Part shown: piece by piece, positions 6,956 to 12,834 of the stretch
Position numbering within the stretch: position 1 is the stretch's first letter
Layout of the letters: every line of letters starts with the position of its first letter
Translations under genes and position numbers: made by a program
Notes under the pieces: model-generated
Told to the model about the DNA's origin: nothing
What the model saw: the letters and a program-made list of their open reading frames with translations, nothing else
Databases searched by the model: none
From: an uncultured Eubacteriales bacterium
GTDB lineage: Bacteria; Bacillota; Clostridia; Lachnospirales; CAG-274
Length of the DNA stretch: 12,834 nucleotides
Assembly (NCBI GenBank): GCA_902497185.1
Contig: CABVEG010000017.1
Span: 1 to 12,834, forward strand
Reading direction: 5' to 3'

Positions 6956-7663
6956 ATGGAGGGTTATGTTAAGTCTGGCAGTGCCAGTATATATTATGAA
7001 ATTTTTGGAGAAGAAAATAAAGAGGTTGTTGTGCTTTTACATGGTAATGGAGAAAGCGGCAAACATTTTAAAAAAATTATACCTCATCTTTCTGATAAAT
7101 ATAAAGTTTTGGTAATTGACAGCAGAGGTCACGGTAATTCTGATTTTGGAGGAAGTCAGCTTTCTTTAGGTACTATGGCTGTGGACTTAGTAAATGTACT
7201 TGAAAGCCTTGGCTTAAATAAAGTTAATATTGTAGGCTTTAGTGATGGTGCCAATATTGCCATGCTTACGGCAATAAAAAACAGTGATGTTGTTAAAAAG
7301 GCAGTTCTTGTTGGTGGAAATTACAACTTTTGGGGCTTAAGACCTATGACGGGCTTAATGGTTGCAGTAGGCTATTATTGCAGCTTTTTGGGTGGATTTA
7401 TAGACCCGAGAAACCGACTTAACAAAGAGTATTTTTCTCTTATGTTTAAAGAACCTAATATTAGCAGAGAATCCCTTAAATATATTAAGGCACCTACTCT
7501 TGTTATAAATGGTAATAGGGATATGGTTAAAATAAGTCACGCAAAGGCTATTGCTAAGACAATACCTAATGCTGAACTAAAAATTGTAAAAGGTGATCAC
7601 TTTTGGATTTACAGAAATCCGGAAGAGGCAGGTATGACTATTAGGGAATTTATAGATAAATAA
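6956..7663 (+). CDS. alpha/beta-fold hydrolase
   Basis: Probable cytosolic serine hydrolase of the alpha/beta-hydrolase fold, 235 residues, no signal peptide or membrane anchor. The N-terminal strand is followed by LLHGNGES (27-34), which supplies the oxyanion-hole HG; DSRGHGNSD (55-63) is a conserved turn; GFSDG (95-99) is the nucleophile elbow with Ser97; GNRDMV (186-191) supplies the acid Asp189; and GDHFW (213-217) supplies the catalytic His215. The triad is complete, so the enzyme should be active, but family members include esterases, lipases, C-C hydrolases and peroxidases and the substrate cannot be named. AGGGG at 6945-6949 overlaps the ylbF-like stop codon, so it is the last gene of the panT-coaX operon. 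A role in CoA or acyl metabolism would be only a guess from context. Confidence 0.88.
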   Translation: MEGYVKSGSASIYYEIFGEENKEVVVLLHGNGESGKHFKKIIPHLSDKYKVLVIDSRGHGNSDFGGSQLSLGTMAVDLVNVLESLGLNKVNIVGFSDGANIAMLTAIKNSDVVKKAVLVGGNYNFWGLRPMTGLMVAVGYYCSFLGGFIDPRNRLNKEYFSLMFKEPNISRESLKYIKAPTLVINGNRDMVKISHAKAIAKTIPNAELKIVKGDHFWIYRNPEEAGMTIREFIDK

Positions 7664-7677
7664 AAATGTAAATTATA

Positions 7678-7710
7678 GTAAAAAGCTATGGCAGAACCAT
7701 AGCTTTTTAC
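7678..7710. terminator. intrinsic terminator after the hydrolase gene, symmetrical and possibly bidirectional
   Basis: A perfect 14-bp inverted repeat, GTAAAAAGCTATGG (7678-7691) and its complement (7697-7710), surrounds a CAGAA loop. The T5 tract (7704-7708) is inside the right arm and mirrored by A5 in the left arm, so the hairpin plus T tract reads the same from both strands. It should stop the panT-coaX transcript and could act as a backstop for the convergent TRAP operon. Confidence 0.87.
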
Positions 7711-7736
7711 TGTTGTTAACATATTTAAAGGGGGAT

Positions 7737-7779
7737 ATAATAAAAACAAACTTAAAATTGAGTGTGTTTGTTTTATTAT
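7737..7779 (-). terminator. probable terminator of the TRAP operon
   Basis: ATAATAAAAACAAAC (7737-7751) pairs with GTTTGTTTTATTAT (7766-7779) with one bulged A and a 14-base loop. Read on the minus strand the second arm is GTTTGTTTTTATTAT, a T-rich tract, and it lies about 20 bases after the dctM stop codon. The stem has few GC pairs, so efficiency is uncertain; the symmetrical hairpin at 7678-7710 lies next in line. Confidence 0.6.
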
Positions 7780-7798
7780 CATAAACAAATCAAATATC

Positions 7799-9103
7799 TT
7801 ATGCCAAGCCCAATACTGTCGGCAATATCATAGAAATTGCAGGAATGTATGTAACCAGCAAAAGGGCAATTATAATAATGAAGAAATATGGTAAAAGATA
7901 TTTCATTACACTTTCAATTGTAACGCCTCCCACACGGCAGCCTGTAAATAATATTGTACCTACAGGAGGAGTAATTGTACCTATTGACAGGTTGAAGCAA
8001 AGCAGTATACCAAAATGGATCGGACTCATACCAAAAGATGTACAAATAGGTAACAATATAGGTGTAAATATCAATATTGCAGGAGTAACGTCCATAAATG
8101 TACCTACAATAAGCAAAAGAACATTAATAAGCAATAAAATCAAATATTTATTTGTAGTAAGGCTTAATATTGCACCTGCTACCATATCAGGAATACCGGT
8201 AAATGCCATTGCCCAAGACATAATTGATGACAAGCCTATCATAAATGTTATTGTACCTGTAGTTTTTGCTGACTCCAGAACAATTTTAGGAATATCCTTA
8301 ATTTTAAATGATCTGTATATTAAAGATAATATAGTTGCGTATACAACAGCTATACCTGAACCCTCGGTAGCTGTAAACACACCTTTTAAAATACCGCCTA
8401 TAACAATAACTATAAGCAAAAGGCTTGGTATTGCCTGCCACAAAGTAACAAGAGCTACTTTAAGAGGAACTCTTGCTTCTGCCTGATAGCCAAGTTTCTT
8501 TGCTGTTATTCCTGCAAGTATCATAACAGCTGCGCCCCATAAAAGACCGGGGATATAGCCTGCCATAAACAGTGCCGCAATTGAAACGCTTCCGGCAACA
8601 CTTGAATACACGATCATTGTATTACTTGGAGGTATAAGCATACCAACAGGGGCAGATGCTACATTTACTGCAGCGCTGTAGTTTTTATCATATCCTTCGC
8701 CTTCTTCCAAAGGACCAATAGTTCCGCCCATTGCAGCAGCAGCTGCCGCACCTGAACCGCTTATTGCACCAAAAAGCATATTTGCAACTACATTAGACTG
8801 GGCAAGAGCGCCCGGCATTCTTCCGCTTAAGACCTTTGCACAGTTTACAAGCCTTCTGGCTATTCCTCCGTTATTCATTATATTACCCGCAAGTATGAAA
8901 AACGGTATTGCAATAAGTGAAAATGAATTTGAACCTGCAAATATTCTTTGTGCGGAAGTTGAAAATGATATACTGGCAGGGATCATACATATCATTGATA
9001 CTGCTGATGATAAACCTATGGCAACACCTATAGGCGCACCCATAACCAATAATATGACCAATAAAGTAACCATTACAAGAGCTACTTGTACCGCTATACT
9101 CAT
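7799..9103 (-). CDS. dctM: TRAP transporter large permease, DctM subunit
   Basis: Main ion-coupled translocation subunit of a tripartite ATP-independent periplasmic (TRAP) importer; it couples uptake of an organic anion to a cation gradient, usually Na+. The 434 residues are nearly all hydrophobic, forming roughly a dozen membrane segments, which is the usual size. Family patterns include GAPIGVAIGLS (residues 22-32), FILAGNIMNNGG (68-79), the long loop-helix with SGRMPGALAQSN and ISGSGAAAAAAMGG, and a second Gly/Pro-rich repeat near the C-terminus (GTITPPVGTILF). AAAGGAGG lies nine bases before the ATG. It is the last gene of the leftward operon, 18 bases after dctQ, and separate from it, so this is not a QM fusion. 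The substrate is set by DctP and unknown. Confidence 0.95.
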   Translation of the reverse strand: MSIAVQVALVMVTLLVILLVMGAPIGVAIGLSSAVSMICMIPASISFSTSAQRIFAGSNSFSLIAIPFFILAGNIMNNGGIARRLVNCAKVLSGRMPGALAQSNVVANMLFGAISGSGAAAAAAMGGTIGPLEEGEGYDKNYSAAVNVASAPVGMLIPPSNTMIVYSSVAGSVSIAALFMAGYIPGLLWGAAVMILAGITAKKLGYQAEARVPLKVALVTLWQAIPSLLLIVIVIGGILKGVFTATEGSGIAVVYATILSLIYRSFKIKDIPKIVLESAKTTGTITFMIGLSSIMSWAMAFTGIPDMVAGAILSLTTNKYLILLLINVLLLIVGTFMDVTPAILIFTPILLPICTSFGMSPIHFGILLCFNLSIGTITPPVGTILFTGCRVGGVTIESVMKYLLPYFFIIIIALLLVTYIPAISMILPTVLGLA

Positions 9104-9121
9104 AAAAAAGCTCCTCCTTTC

Positions 9122-9598
9122 CTATTTCTTATCCTTATTTTTGATTTCAAGAGCAATATTATATATACTGTAAAATACAATTACTACGCCGCATATAGGT
9201 ATTATTGAATAGATCGTGCCTGTAGGTATACCGAGTATTGAATCAAACTGAAGCATATTCATTTTTGATATTACAAATCCTCCGTAAACCATAACCAAAA
9301 GAGCAAATACAATTGTAACACATTCTATTAATATATTCACAACCTTTTGTGCTCCAAAGGGCAACTTATCCTTTACAACATTTATGTTTATATGCTCTCT
9401 TTGTCCGAAAATATATGTAGCTGATATTATAATAAGCCAAACAAAAGCATATCTTGTTAAAGCCTCCGTAACGCTGCTGGGGCTTTGAAAGAAATATCTT
9501 GCAATTACCTGATATGTTACAAGAAGTACCATAGCAATGAACACAACCACACAGGAAACAGACGCTATTTTGTCTAAAATATTTTTAATTGTTTTCAT
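9122..9598 (-). CDS. dctQ: TRAP transporter small permease, DctQ subunit
   Basis: Small membrane subunit of the TRAP importer, which stabilises DctM and contributes to docking of the binding protein. It has 158 residues with four hydrophobic segments (about 12-34, 48-64, 87-107 and 127-149), the family arrangement. The family signature after the second helix, here GQREHINI (65-72), matches the usual (R)EHI-V pattern; RYAFVW (47-52) is also typical. Only two bases separate it from the dctP stop codon and AAGGAG (9607-9612) lies inside the dctP end, so translation of the two is probably coupled. The tail (IKNKDKK) is basic and likely cytoplasmic. Confidence 0.93.
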   Translation of the reverse strand: MKTIKNILDKIASVSCVVVFIAMVLLVTYQVIARYFFQSPSSVTEALTRYAFVWLIIISATYIFGQREHININVVKDKLPFGAQKVVNILIECVTIVFALLVMVYGGFVISKMNMLQFDSILGIPTGTIYSIIPICGVVIVFYSIYNIALEIKNKDKK

Positions 9599-9600
9599 AT

Positions 9601-10611
9601 CTATTCTCCTTCCCTAAGTGCTTCAACCTTATCATAAATAGTCTTTGTTACCTCTGACTGATTAGCTATGCTTTCAAGCAAAGGCATACAAGCCTCTCTG
9701 AATTTTTCAACATCGGGATACACAAACTGCGCCCCGTGAGCCTCTGCATCCTTTTTACCCTGTTCAACAGACTCCTTAAATGCGTCAAATTCATAATTTG
9801 TAGAATCAAGCACAAGCTCATCAAATATTTTTCTGTCCTCTTCGGACATATTGTCAAGGAAGTTTGTACTTGCAATAACTACATCGGGGTGCACAATGTG
9901 CTTTGTATATGAATAATAGGGTGCAACCTCATAATGCTTAAAGTCAGTATAAACTCTTTCACTGTTTTCACCTGCATCAATTACACCCTGCTGTAAAGCA
10001 GTATAAACCTCAGACTGTGACATTACTGTACCTACTCCGCCCATATATTTAACCATATTAAGATATGTAGGACTGTCATTTACTCTTACTATCATACCCT
10101 TTAGATCCTCGGGGGAATTAATTGGTTTGTCTGAATATATGTTTCTTTCTCCCGCAGTGTAAACAGTCAATACTTCAAAATTAAATTTTCTTGTTGAATG
10201 GAAAAGCTCATCAAACACACCCGTTTCAGTAGCTCTTCTCAAATGGTCCATATCCTGATAAAGATAGGGTGCACCTACTATTGCAAAGTCTGAATCATAT
10301 CCTTCGGGCACACTACAGGGAACTATTGCCATTTCAAGAGCACCTGTTCTTATAAACTCTGCCATTGAGCCCTGTTCACCCAAAACACCGTTTGGATAAA
10401 TAACCATTTCATATCTTCCGTCCGTAGCTTCCTTAAACCTTTCGCCCAGCTCCTTCATAGCCTTATACTGGGGATGATCCTCATTTTGGTTAAAAGCCAC
10501 TCTTATTATTTTAACGTCACTTCCGTCTGCCGCCTTTTCACCGCTTCCGCAGCCTGTAAATGAAACGGCGGTCACAGCACATATTACAAGTGCCATAAAT
10601 TTCTTTAACAT
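9601..10611 (-). CDS. dctP: TRAP transporter substrate-binding lipoprotein, DctP family
   Basis: Extracytoplasmic solute receptor that captures an organic acid for the DctQM permease. The 336-residue protein starts with a lipoprotein signal: MLKKFMALVICAVTAVS and the lipobox FTGC with Cys21, so it is anchored to the outer face of the membrane, as expected in a Gram-positive cell. DctP landmarks follow: HPQYKAMKELGERF (46-59), YPNGVLGEQ (72-80), GERNIYSDKPI with Arg156, GMIVRV with Arg176 (the family's carboxylate-binding Arg), and QQGVIDAGEN ending at Asn216. The spacing Arg156-Arg176-Asn216 equals that of Arg127-Arg147-Asn187 of the sialic-acid receptor SiaP as I remember it, but these positions are common to many DctP proteins and do not prove the ligand. 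GGGAGG lies eight bases before the ATG. The gene is 21 bases after the YhcH-family gene. Confidence 0.95.
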   Translation of the reverse strand: MLKKFMALVICAVTAVSFTGCGSGEKAADGSDVKIIRVAFNQNEDHPQYKAMKELGERFKEATDGRYEMVIYPNGVLGEQGSMAEFIRTGALEMAIVPCSVPEGYDSDFAIVGAPYLYQDMDHLRRATETGVFDELFHSTRKFNFEVLTVYTAGERNIYSDKPINSPEDLKGMIVRVNDSPTYLNMVKYMGGVGTVMSQSEVYTALQQGVIDAGENSERVYTDFKHYEVAPYYSYTKHIVHPDVVIASTNFLDNMSEEDRKIFDELVLDSTNYEFDAFKESVEQGKKDAEAHGAQFVYPDVEKFREACMPLLESIANQSEVTKTIYDKVEALREGE

Positions 10612-10632
10612 ACCTTCTACCTCCCGACTTTA

Positions 10633-11097
10633 TTAAAGCAAGTCAAGACTGACCTTAATTACTACTTTTCTTATTTTCATAGGCTTGTCATATGCAACTG
10701 CGGGTCTGTGTACATCGTGAGGGAAAAATACGCAGAAACAGCCCGGAGTTGCAGTTATAAATCCTTCATTTTCAACAGACTTATAGAAAATTAAATCTCT
10801 TTCGTCAAATCTTTCGTCAACCTCGTAATTTCCCGTATCGGGAGTAAAACCCAGCTTTTCTTTGCCTGTTACCAGATACTGAACATCAAGGAATTTTTCG
10901 TGTACCTCAGGCTTTTTACATTGTGCTTCCTCTGTATCTGCATCAAATACCTGAGCATACATTTTTTTGCCCTCTATTTCATATACACCCGGCTCCATAT
11001 TCACAAAATCATTAGCCTTTAAATATGCAACAGCTCTTTGTATTGCCTCCGGATAGCTTTTAAAATCGTCCTTTGAATGAATTGAAGAAAATATCAT
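10633..11097 (-). CDS. YhcH/YjgK/YiaL-family protein (putative sugar-acid anomerase, cupin-like fold)
   Basis: Member of DUF386. Relatives include E. coli YhcH (NanQ), reported as a sialic acid anomerase, YiaL of the diketogulonate TRAP operon, and EbgC. They are cytosolic metal-binding cupin-like proteins thought to act on the ring form of sugars or sugar acids. From the ATG at 11097 it has 154 residues, the family size. The metal-site pattern is visible: a Glu and His in KPEVHEKFLDVQYLV and the His-x-x-His pattern FFPHDVHRPAV near the C-terminus, plus Lys-rich KIRKVVIKV. The ATG at 11097 has GGAGG (11107-11111) nine bases upstream; the TTG at 11106 would add MIL but sits directly against the same site. 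It starts five bases after the reductase stop codon. Its presence next to a TRAP system suggests that the imported acid is sugar-like. Confidence 0.88.
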   Translation of the reverse strand: MIFSSIHSKDDFKSYPEAIQRAVAYLKANDFVNMEPGVYEIEGKKMYAQVFDADTEEAQCKKPEVHEKFLDVQYLVTGKEKLGFTPDTGNYEVDERFDERDLIFYKSVENEGFITATPGCFCVFFPHDVHRPAVAYDKPMKIRKVVIKVSLDLL

Positions 11098-11102
11098 TAA
11101 AA

Positions 11103-12026
11103 TCAACCTCCCTGTTTTGCCTTGTTTTCCATTGCGTGTACCATATTTACAATAAGCTTGTGGGAAGGCACACTAACTCCCGTTTTTTCTGCTGCTCTTA
11201 CAACAGCTCCGCTTATTGTGTCTACTTCGGTTTTTCTGCCAGCCTTCAAATCTGCATAAATTGATGTAAGTCCTTCAGGTGAATTTATTGAAACATTTTT
11301 AACTCTCTCAATTATTTCATTTTCATTAAATTTAAGTCCTAAGGACTCTGCAACATTAAGAGCCTCCTTAATAAGAGTAACAGTCATATTCCAAGCATAC
11401 TCATCTCTTGCAATATATCCTATGGGAACCTGCAAAACTCCTGTAAGAGCGCTTAATGATACGTTTGTAAATAACTTATCCCATATCAACTGCTGTATAT
11501 TTTCATAAATATGAATGTCAAAGCCGCATTTATCAAAGCTTTCTTTTACTCTGTCAAGTACATTTTCACTGTCGGGAACAAGCATACCAATATTGGTTTT
11601 GCCTTTTCCTCCTCTTTTTACATAGCCATTTTCAAGTACAGCCCCGTTATCCTCTGTGGTTCCTATAATGATACGCTCCATAGGAACAAATTCAGAAATA
11701 ATTTCCTCGTGTCCTCCACCGTTTTGGAGGGTCATAACATAGGTATTATCACCTATGATATGACTATTCTCCTTAAGTGCTTCTCTTGAAAAAAGAGATT
11801 TAACAAATAAAATTACCAAATCAACATTGTCTAAATTTCGGCTGTCTGAAAAAGCAGTAGGTTTATATATAGTGTCAGCGCCGTTTTCAAAAATTTTCAG
11901 ACCGTCACTGTTTATTTTGTTTACAAGCACCTGTTTTTTATCTATCATATATACTTCATTTTCAAGTGAAAGATGACCTCCGTAAATTGAGCCCATTGCA
12001 CCTGCACCAAGTACTGCAATTTTCAT
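11103..12026 (-). CDS. ketopantoate reductase-family (ApbA/PanE-like) NADPH-dependent dehydrogenase
   Basis: Predicted to reduce a 2-oxo acid to a 2-hydroxy acid with NAD(P)H in the cytosol. At 307 residues it has the PanE layout: an N-terminal Rossmann domain with GAGAMG at 7-12 and a C-terminal helical domain. Catalytic positions are conserved: Asn102 in LQNGG, Lys184 in IWDKLFTN, Asn188, and Glu267 in GRKTEVDTISGAVV (263-276). The usual S-S-M-x-x-D stretch before it reads TSIYADL (254-260), so the Ser is present but the Met is not. PanE-family proteins are often annotated as ketopantoate reductase without acting on ketopantoate; the location inside a TRAP operon, with no panB or panC, argues for a different 2-oxo acid here. 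AGGAGG (12035-12040) is eight bases before the ATG. The start is 18 bases after the cyclase gene. Confidence 0.9.
   Translation of the reverse strand: MKIAVLGAGAMGSIYGGHLSLENEVYMIDKKQVLVNKINSDGLKIFENGADTIYKPTAFSDSRNLDNVDLVILFVKSLFSREALKENSHIIGDNTYVMTLQNGGGHEEIISEFVPMERIIIGTTEDNGAVLENGYVKRGGKGKTNIGMLVPDSENVLDRVKESFDKCGFDIHIYENIQQLIWDKLFTNVSLSALTGVLQVPIGYIARDEYAWNMTVTLIKEALNVAESLGLKFNENEIIERVKNVSINSPEGLTSIYADLKAGRKTEVDTISGAVVRAAEKTGVSVPSHKLIVNMVHAMENKAKQGG
11107..11111 (-). promoter_or_regulatory. ribosome binding site that sets the YhcH-family start
   Basis: On the minus strand GGAGG lies at the very end of the upstream reductase gene, nine bases before the ATG at 11097 and directly abutting an in-frame TTG at 11106. 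The spacing favours the ATG. Confidence 0.75.
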
Positions 12027-12044
12027 TTATACTTCCTCCTTTGA

Positions 12045-12731
12045 TTATTTAGAGAATCCCTCAAGGCCTTCGATTGCATAAGCACGAACAGGCATTGAAT
12101 CTGCGCCGATAATAGGCAGTGGTGTATAAGACATAAAGAATGTATCTGTTGTAAGCTCATCTAAATTTTTGAGAACCTCTAAGAATACAATATCAACCTC
12201 CATACAAATATCGTGGAAAGGCTTTACATCTTCATTACAGTTTTCAATTGAAACACCATCGCCAAAGCCTACACACTTAACACCGTGGTTACGCATCCAC
12301 CAAGCTGTTTCACCGTTTACAAAAAGTCTTTTGTCCTCAGGTGAGTTAGTCTTTTCTGTAAAAGGAGGGAACTTCCAATTACTGTCGAGAATAACAATGT
12401 CACCTTCCTGTATTCTGTCCCCACAGGCTTTGTCTAAGTCAGCTCCCGTAATATGAGAATTTGGCTCCAAGAAATCAATGTTTACATAAATTGCTCTTCC
12501 CATAAATGTTGTAAGAGGAAGGTCACCAACTGACTTTCCGTCCTCAAAGTGATGATAAGGACACTCGCAGTGAGTTCCCAAATGAGTTGTCAGATCCAAA
12601 GCTGTGTGAAAGTCGGGGATCGGACCGCCTGTGTTGTAACGAATCAAATGACAGCGGCGTGATTCTGTTTTTGGATCAAGTACCTTTGTTAAATCCACTA
12701 CTCTTAAATTTCCTAACTTGTAACTGCTCAT
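12045..12731 (-). CDS. cyclase-family metal-dependent hydrolase (kynurenine formamidase-like)
   Basis: Cytosolic member of the putative cyclase family (PF04199), whose known members hydrolyse amides, lactams or lactones, such as N-formylkynurenine and isatin, with a bound divalent metal. At 228 residues the length is usual. The metal-site signature lies at residues 50-60: His50, Gly52, Thr53, His54, Glu56, Pro58, His60, followed by His61-Phe62. The family pattern is H-x-G-T-H-x-D-x-P-x-H, so Glu replaces the usual Asp at position 56. The second-half ligands appear as His173 (PFHDI) and Glu185 (FLEVLKNLDEL), and PLPIIGADSMPVRAYAI (205-221) closes the fold. AAGGAGG is seven bases before the ATG. 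It is the first gene of the TRAP operon, so it probably acts on the imported compound or a derivative. Nothing else suggests kynurenine metabolism. Confidence 0.9.
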   Translation of the reverse strand: MSSYKLGNLRVVDLTKVLDPKTESRRCHLIRYNTGGPIPDFHTALDLTTHLGTHCECPYHHFEDGKSVGDLPLTTFMGRAIYVNIDFLEPNSHITGADLDKACGDRIQEGDIVILDSNWKFPPFTEKTNSPEDKRLFVNGETAWWMRNHGVKCVGFGDGVSIENCNEDVKPFHDICMEVDIVFLEVLKNLDELTTDTFFMSYTPLPIIGADSMPVRAYAIEGLEGFSK

Positions 12732-12803
12732 AATAAATCCTCCTTAAAAATAATAAAATCCTTTAAGATTTTTTGTAATGTTTTGTTGTTTTCTTTGTAA
12801 CTA

Positions 12804-12829
12804 CAGTATACCAGTATACCAGTATACTG
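12804..12829. repeat. three tandem CAGTATAC units, probable operator of the TRAP operon
   Basis: CAGTATAC occurs at 12804-12811, 12812-12819 and 12820-12827, followed by TG. Each unit contains the 6-bp palindrome GTATAC, and the last forms the 10-bp palindrome CAGTATACTG (12820-12829). The array fills the -10 element and the whole spacer of the leftward promoter, so a bound protein would block RNA polymerase. GTATAC-centred sites are used by some GntR/FadR-type repressors of sugar-acid genes, so such a regulator is a reasonable guess. None is encoded in the window. Confidence 0.75.
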
Positions 12830-12833
12830 TCAA
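12805..12833 (-). promoter_or_regulatory. near-consensus promoter of the cyclase-reductase-YhcH-TRAP operon
   Basis: On the minus strand a perfect -35 TTGACA (12828-12833) and a -10 TATACT (12805-12810, five of six consensus bases) are separated by exactly 17 bases. Transcription should begin near 12798, giving a leader of about 67 bases before the cyclase ATG. The promoter is intrinsically strong, which suits a gene set held off by a repressor bound to the overlapping tandem repeats. Confidence 0.85.
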
Positions 12834-12834
12834 T

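Noticed and set aside
7731..7784. A small peptide gene after the GGGGG at 7731 starting at TTG 7758
   Set aside because: The start would be far from the purine tract, encodes only eight codons and overlaps a hairpin better explained as a terminator.
7845..8486. A 213-codon open frame on the plus strand
   Set aside because: It is antisense to dctM, has no ribosome binding site, and its composition is the mirror of a hydrophobic membrane protein.
12045..12731. Annotating the cyclase-family gene as kynB (kynurenine formamidase)
   Set aside because: The signature has Glu in place of Asp and no tryptophan-degradation genes are nearby; the family covers many substrates.
12804..12829. A CRISPR-type or transposon repeat at the right edge
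   Set aside because: Units are 8 bp with no spacers and sit precisely inside a promoter, which fits an operator.

Overview
The window is AT-rich, with strong AGGAGG-type ribosome binding sites before almost every gene, compact operons and Firmicute-type families (an ECF vitamin S component, type III pantothenate kinase, a YlbF-family protein). This points to an anaerobic, low-GC member of the Clostridia, perhaps a gut or sediment relative of Lachnospiraceae. That placement is inferred from style and gene content; no rRNA or other phylogenetic marker is present. I see no tRNA, rRNA, CRISPR array, insertion sequence or phage gene.

Plus strand, left half. An EamA/DMT-type transporter (missing only the first base of its start codon) is followed by a good promoter and a three-gene operon, glmM-glmS-mtnN, ending in a strong intrinsic terminator near 4990. 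GlmS makes glucosamine-6-phosphate and GlmM converts it to glucosamine-1-phosphate for UDP-GlcNAc and the cell wall. MtnN recycles methylthioadenosine and S-adenosylhomocysteine. A second promoter near 5100 drives a four-gene operon: an ECF S component that is probably the pantothenate transporter PanT, coaX (pantothenate kinase, first step of CoA synthesis), a YlbF-family small protein and an alpha/beta hydrolase. It ends at a 14-bp perfect inverted repeat near 7694.

Minus strand, right half. One six-gene operon is read leftward from a near-consensus promoter at the right edge. In order it encodes a putative cyclase/metal-dependent hydrolase, a ketopantoate-reductase-like dehydrogenase, a YhcH/YiaL-family protein and the three parts of a TRAP transporter (DctP lipoprotein, DctQ, DctM). 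It converges on the plus-strand operon. Its promoter is overlaid by three tandem CAGTATAC units, which look like the binding site of a specific repressor encoded outside the window. The operon looks like a self-contained uptake and processing route for one organic acid, possibly sugar-like, since YhcH relatives act on sugar acids. The substrate cannot be told from the sequence.

The best candidate for something undescribed is this cyclase/reductase/YhcH/TRAP module with its unusual tandem operator. The left half is mainly conserved housekeeping functions in a somewhat unusual arrangement.
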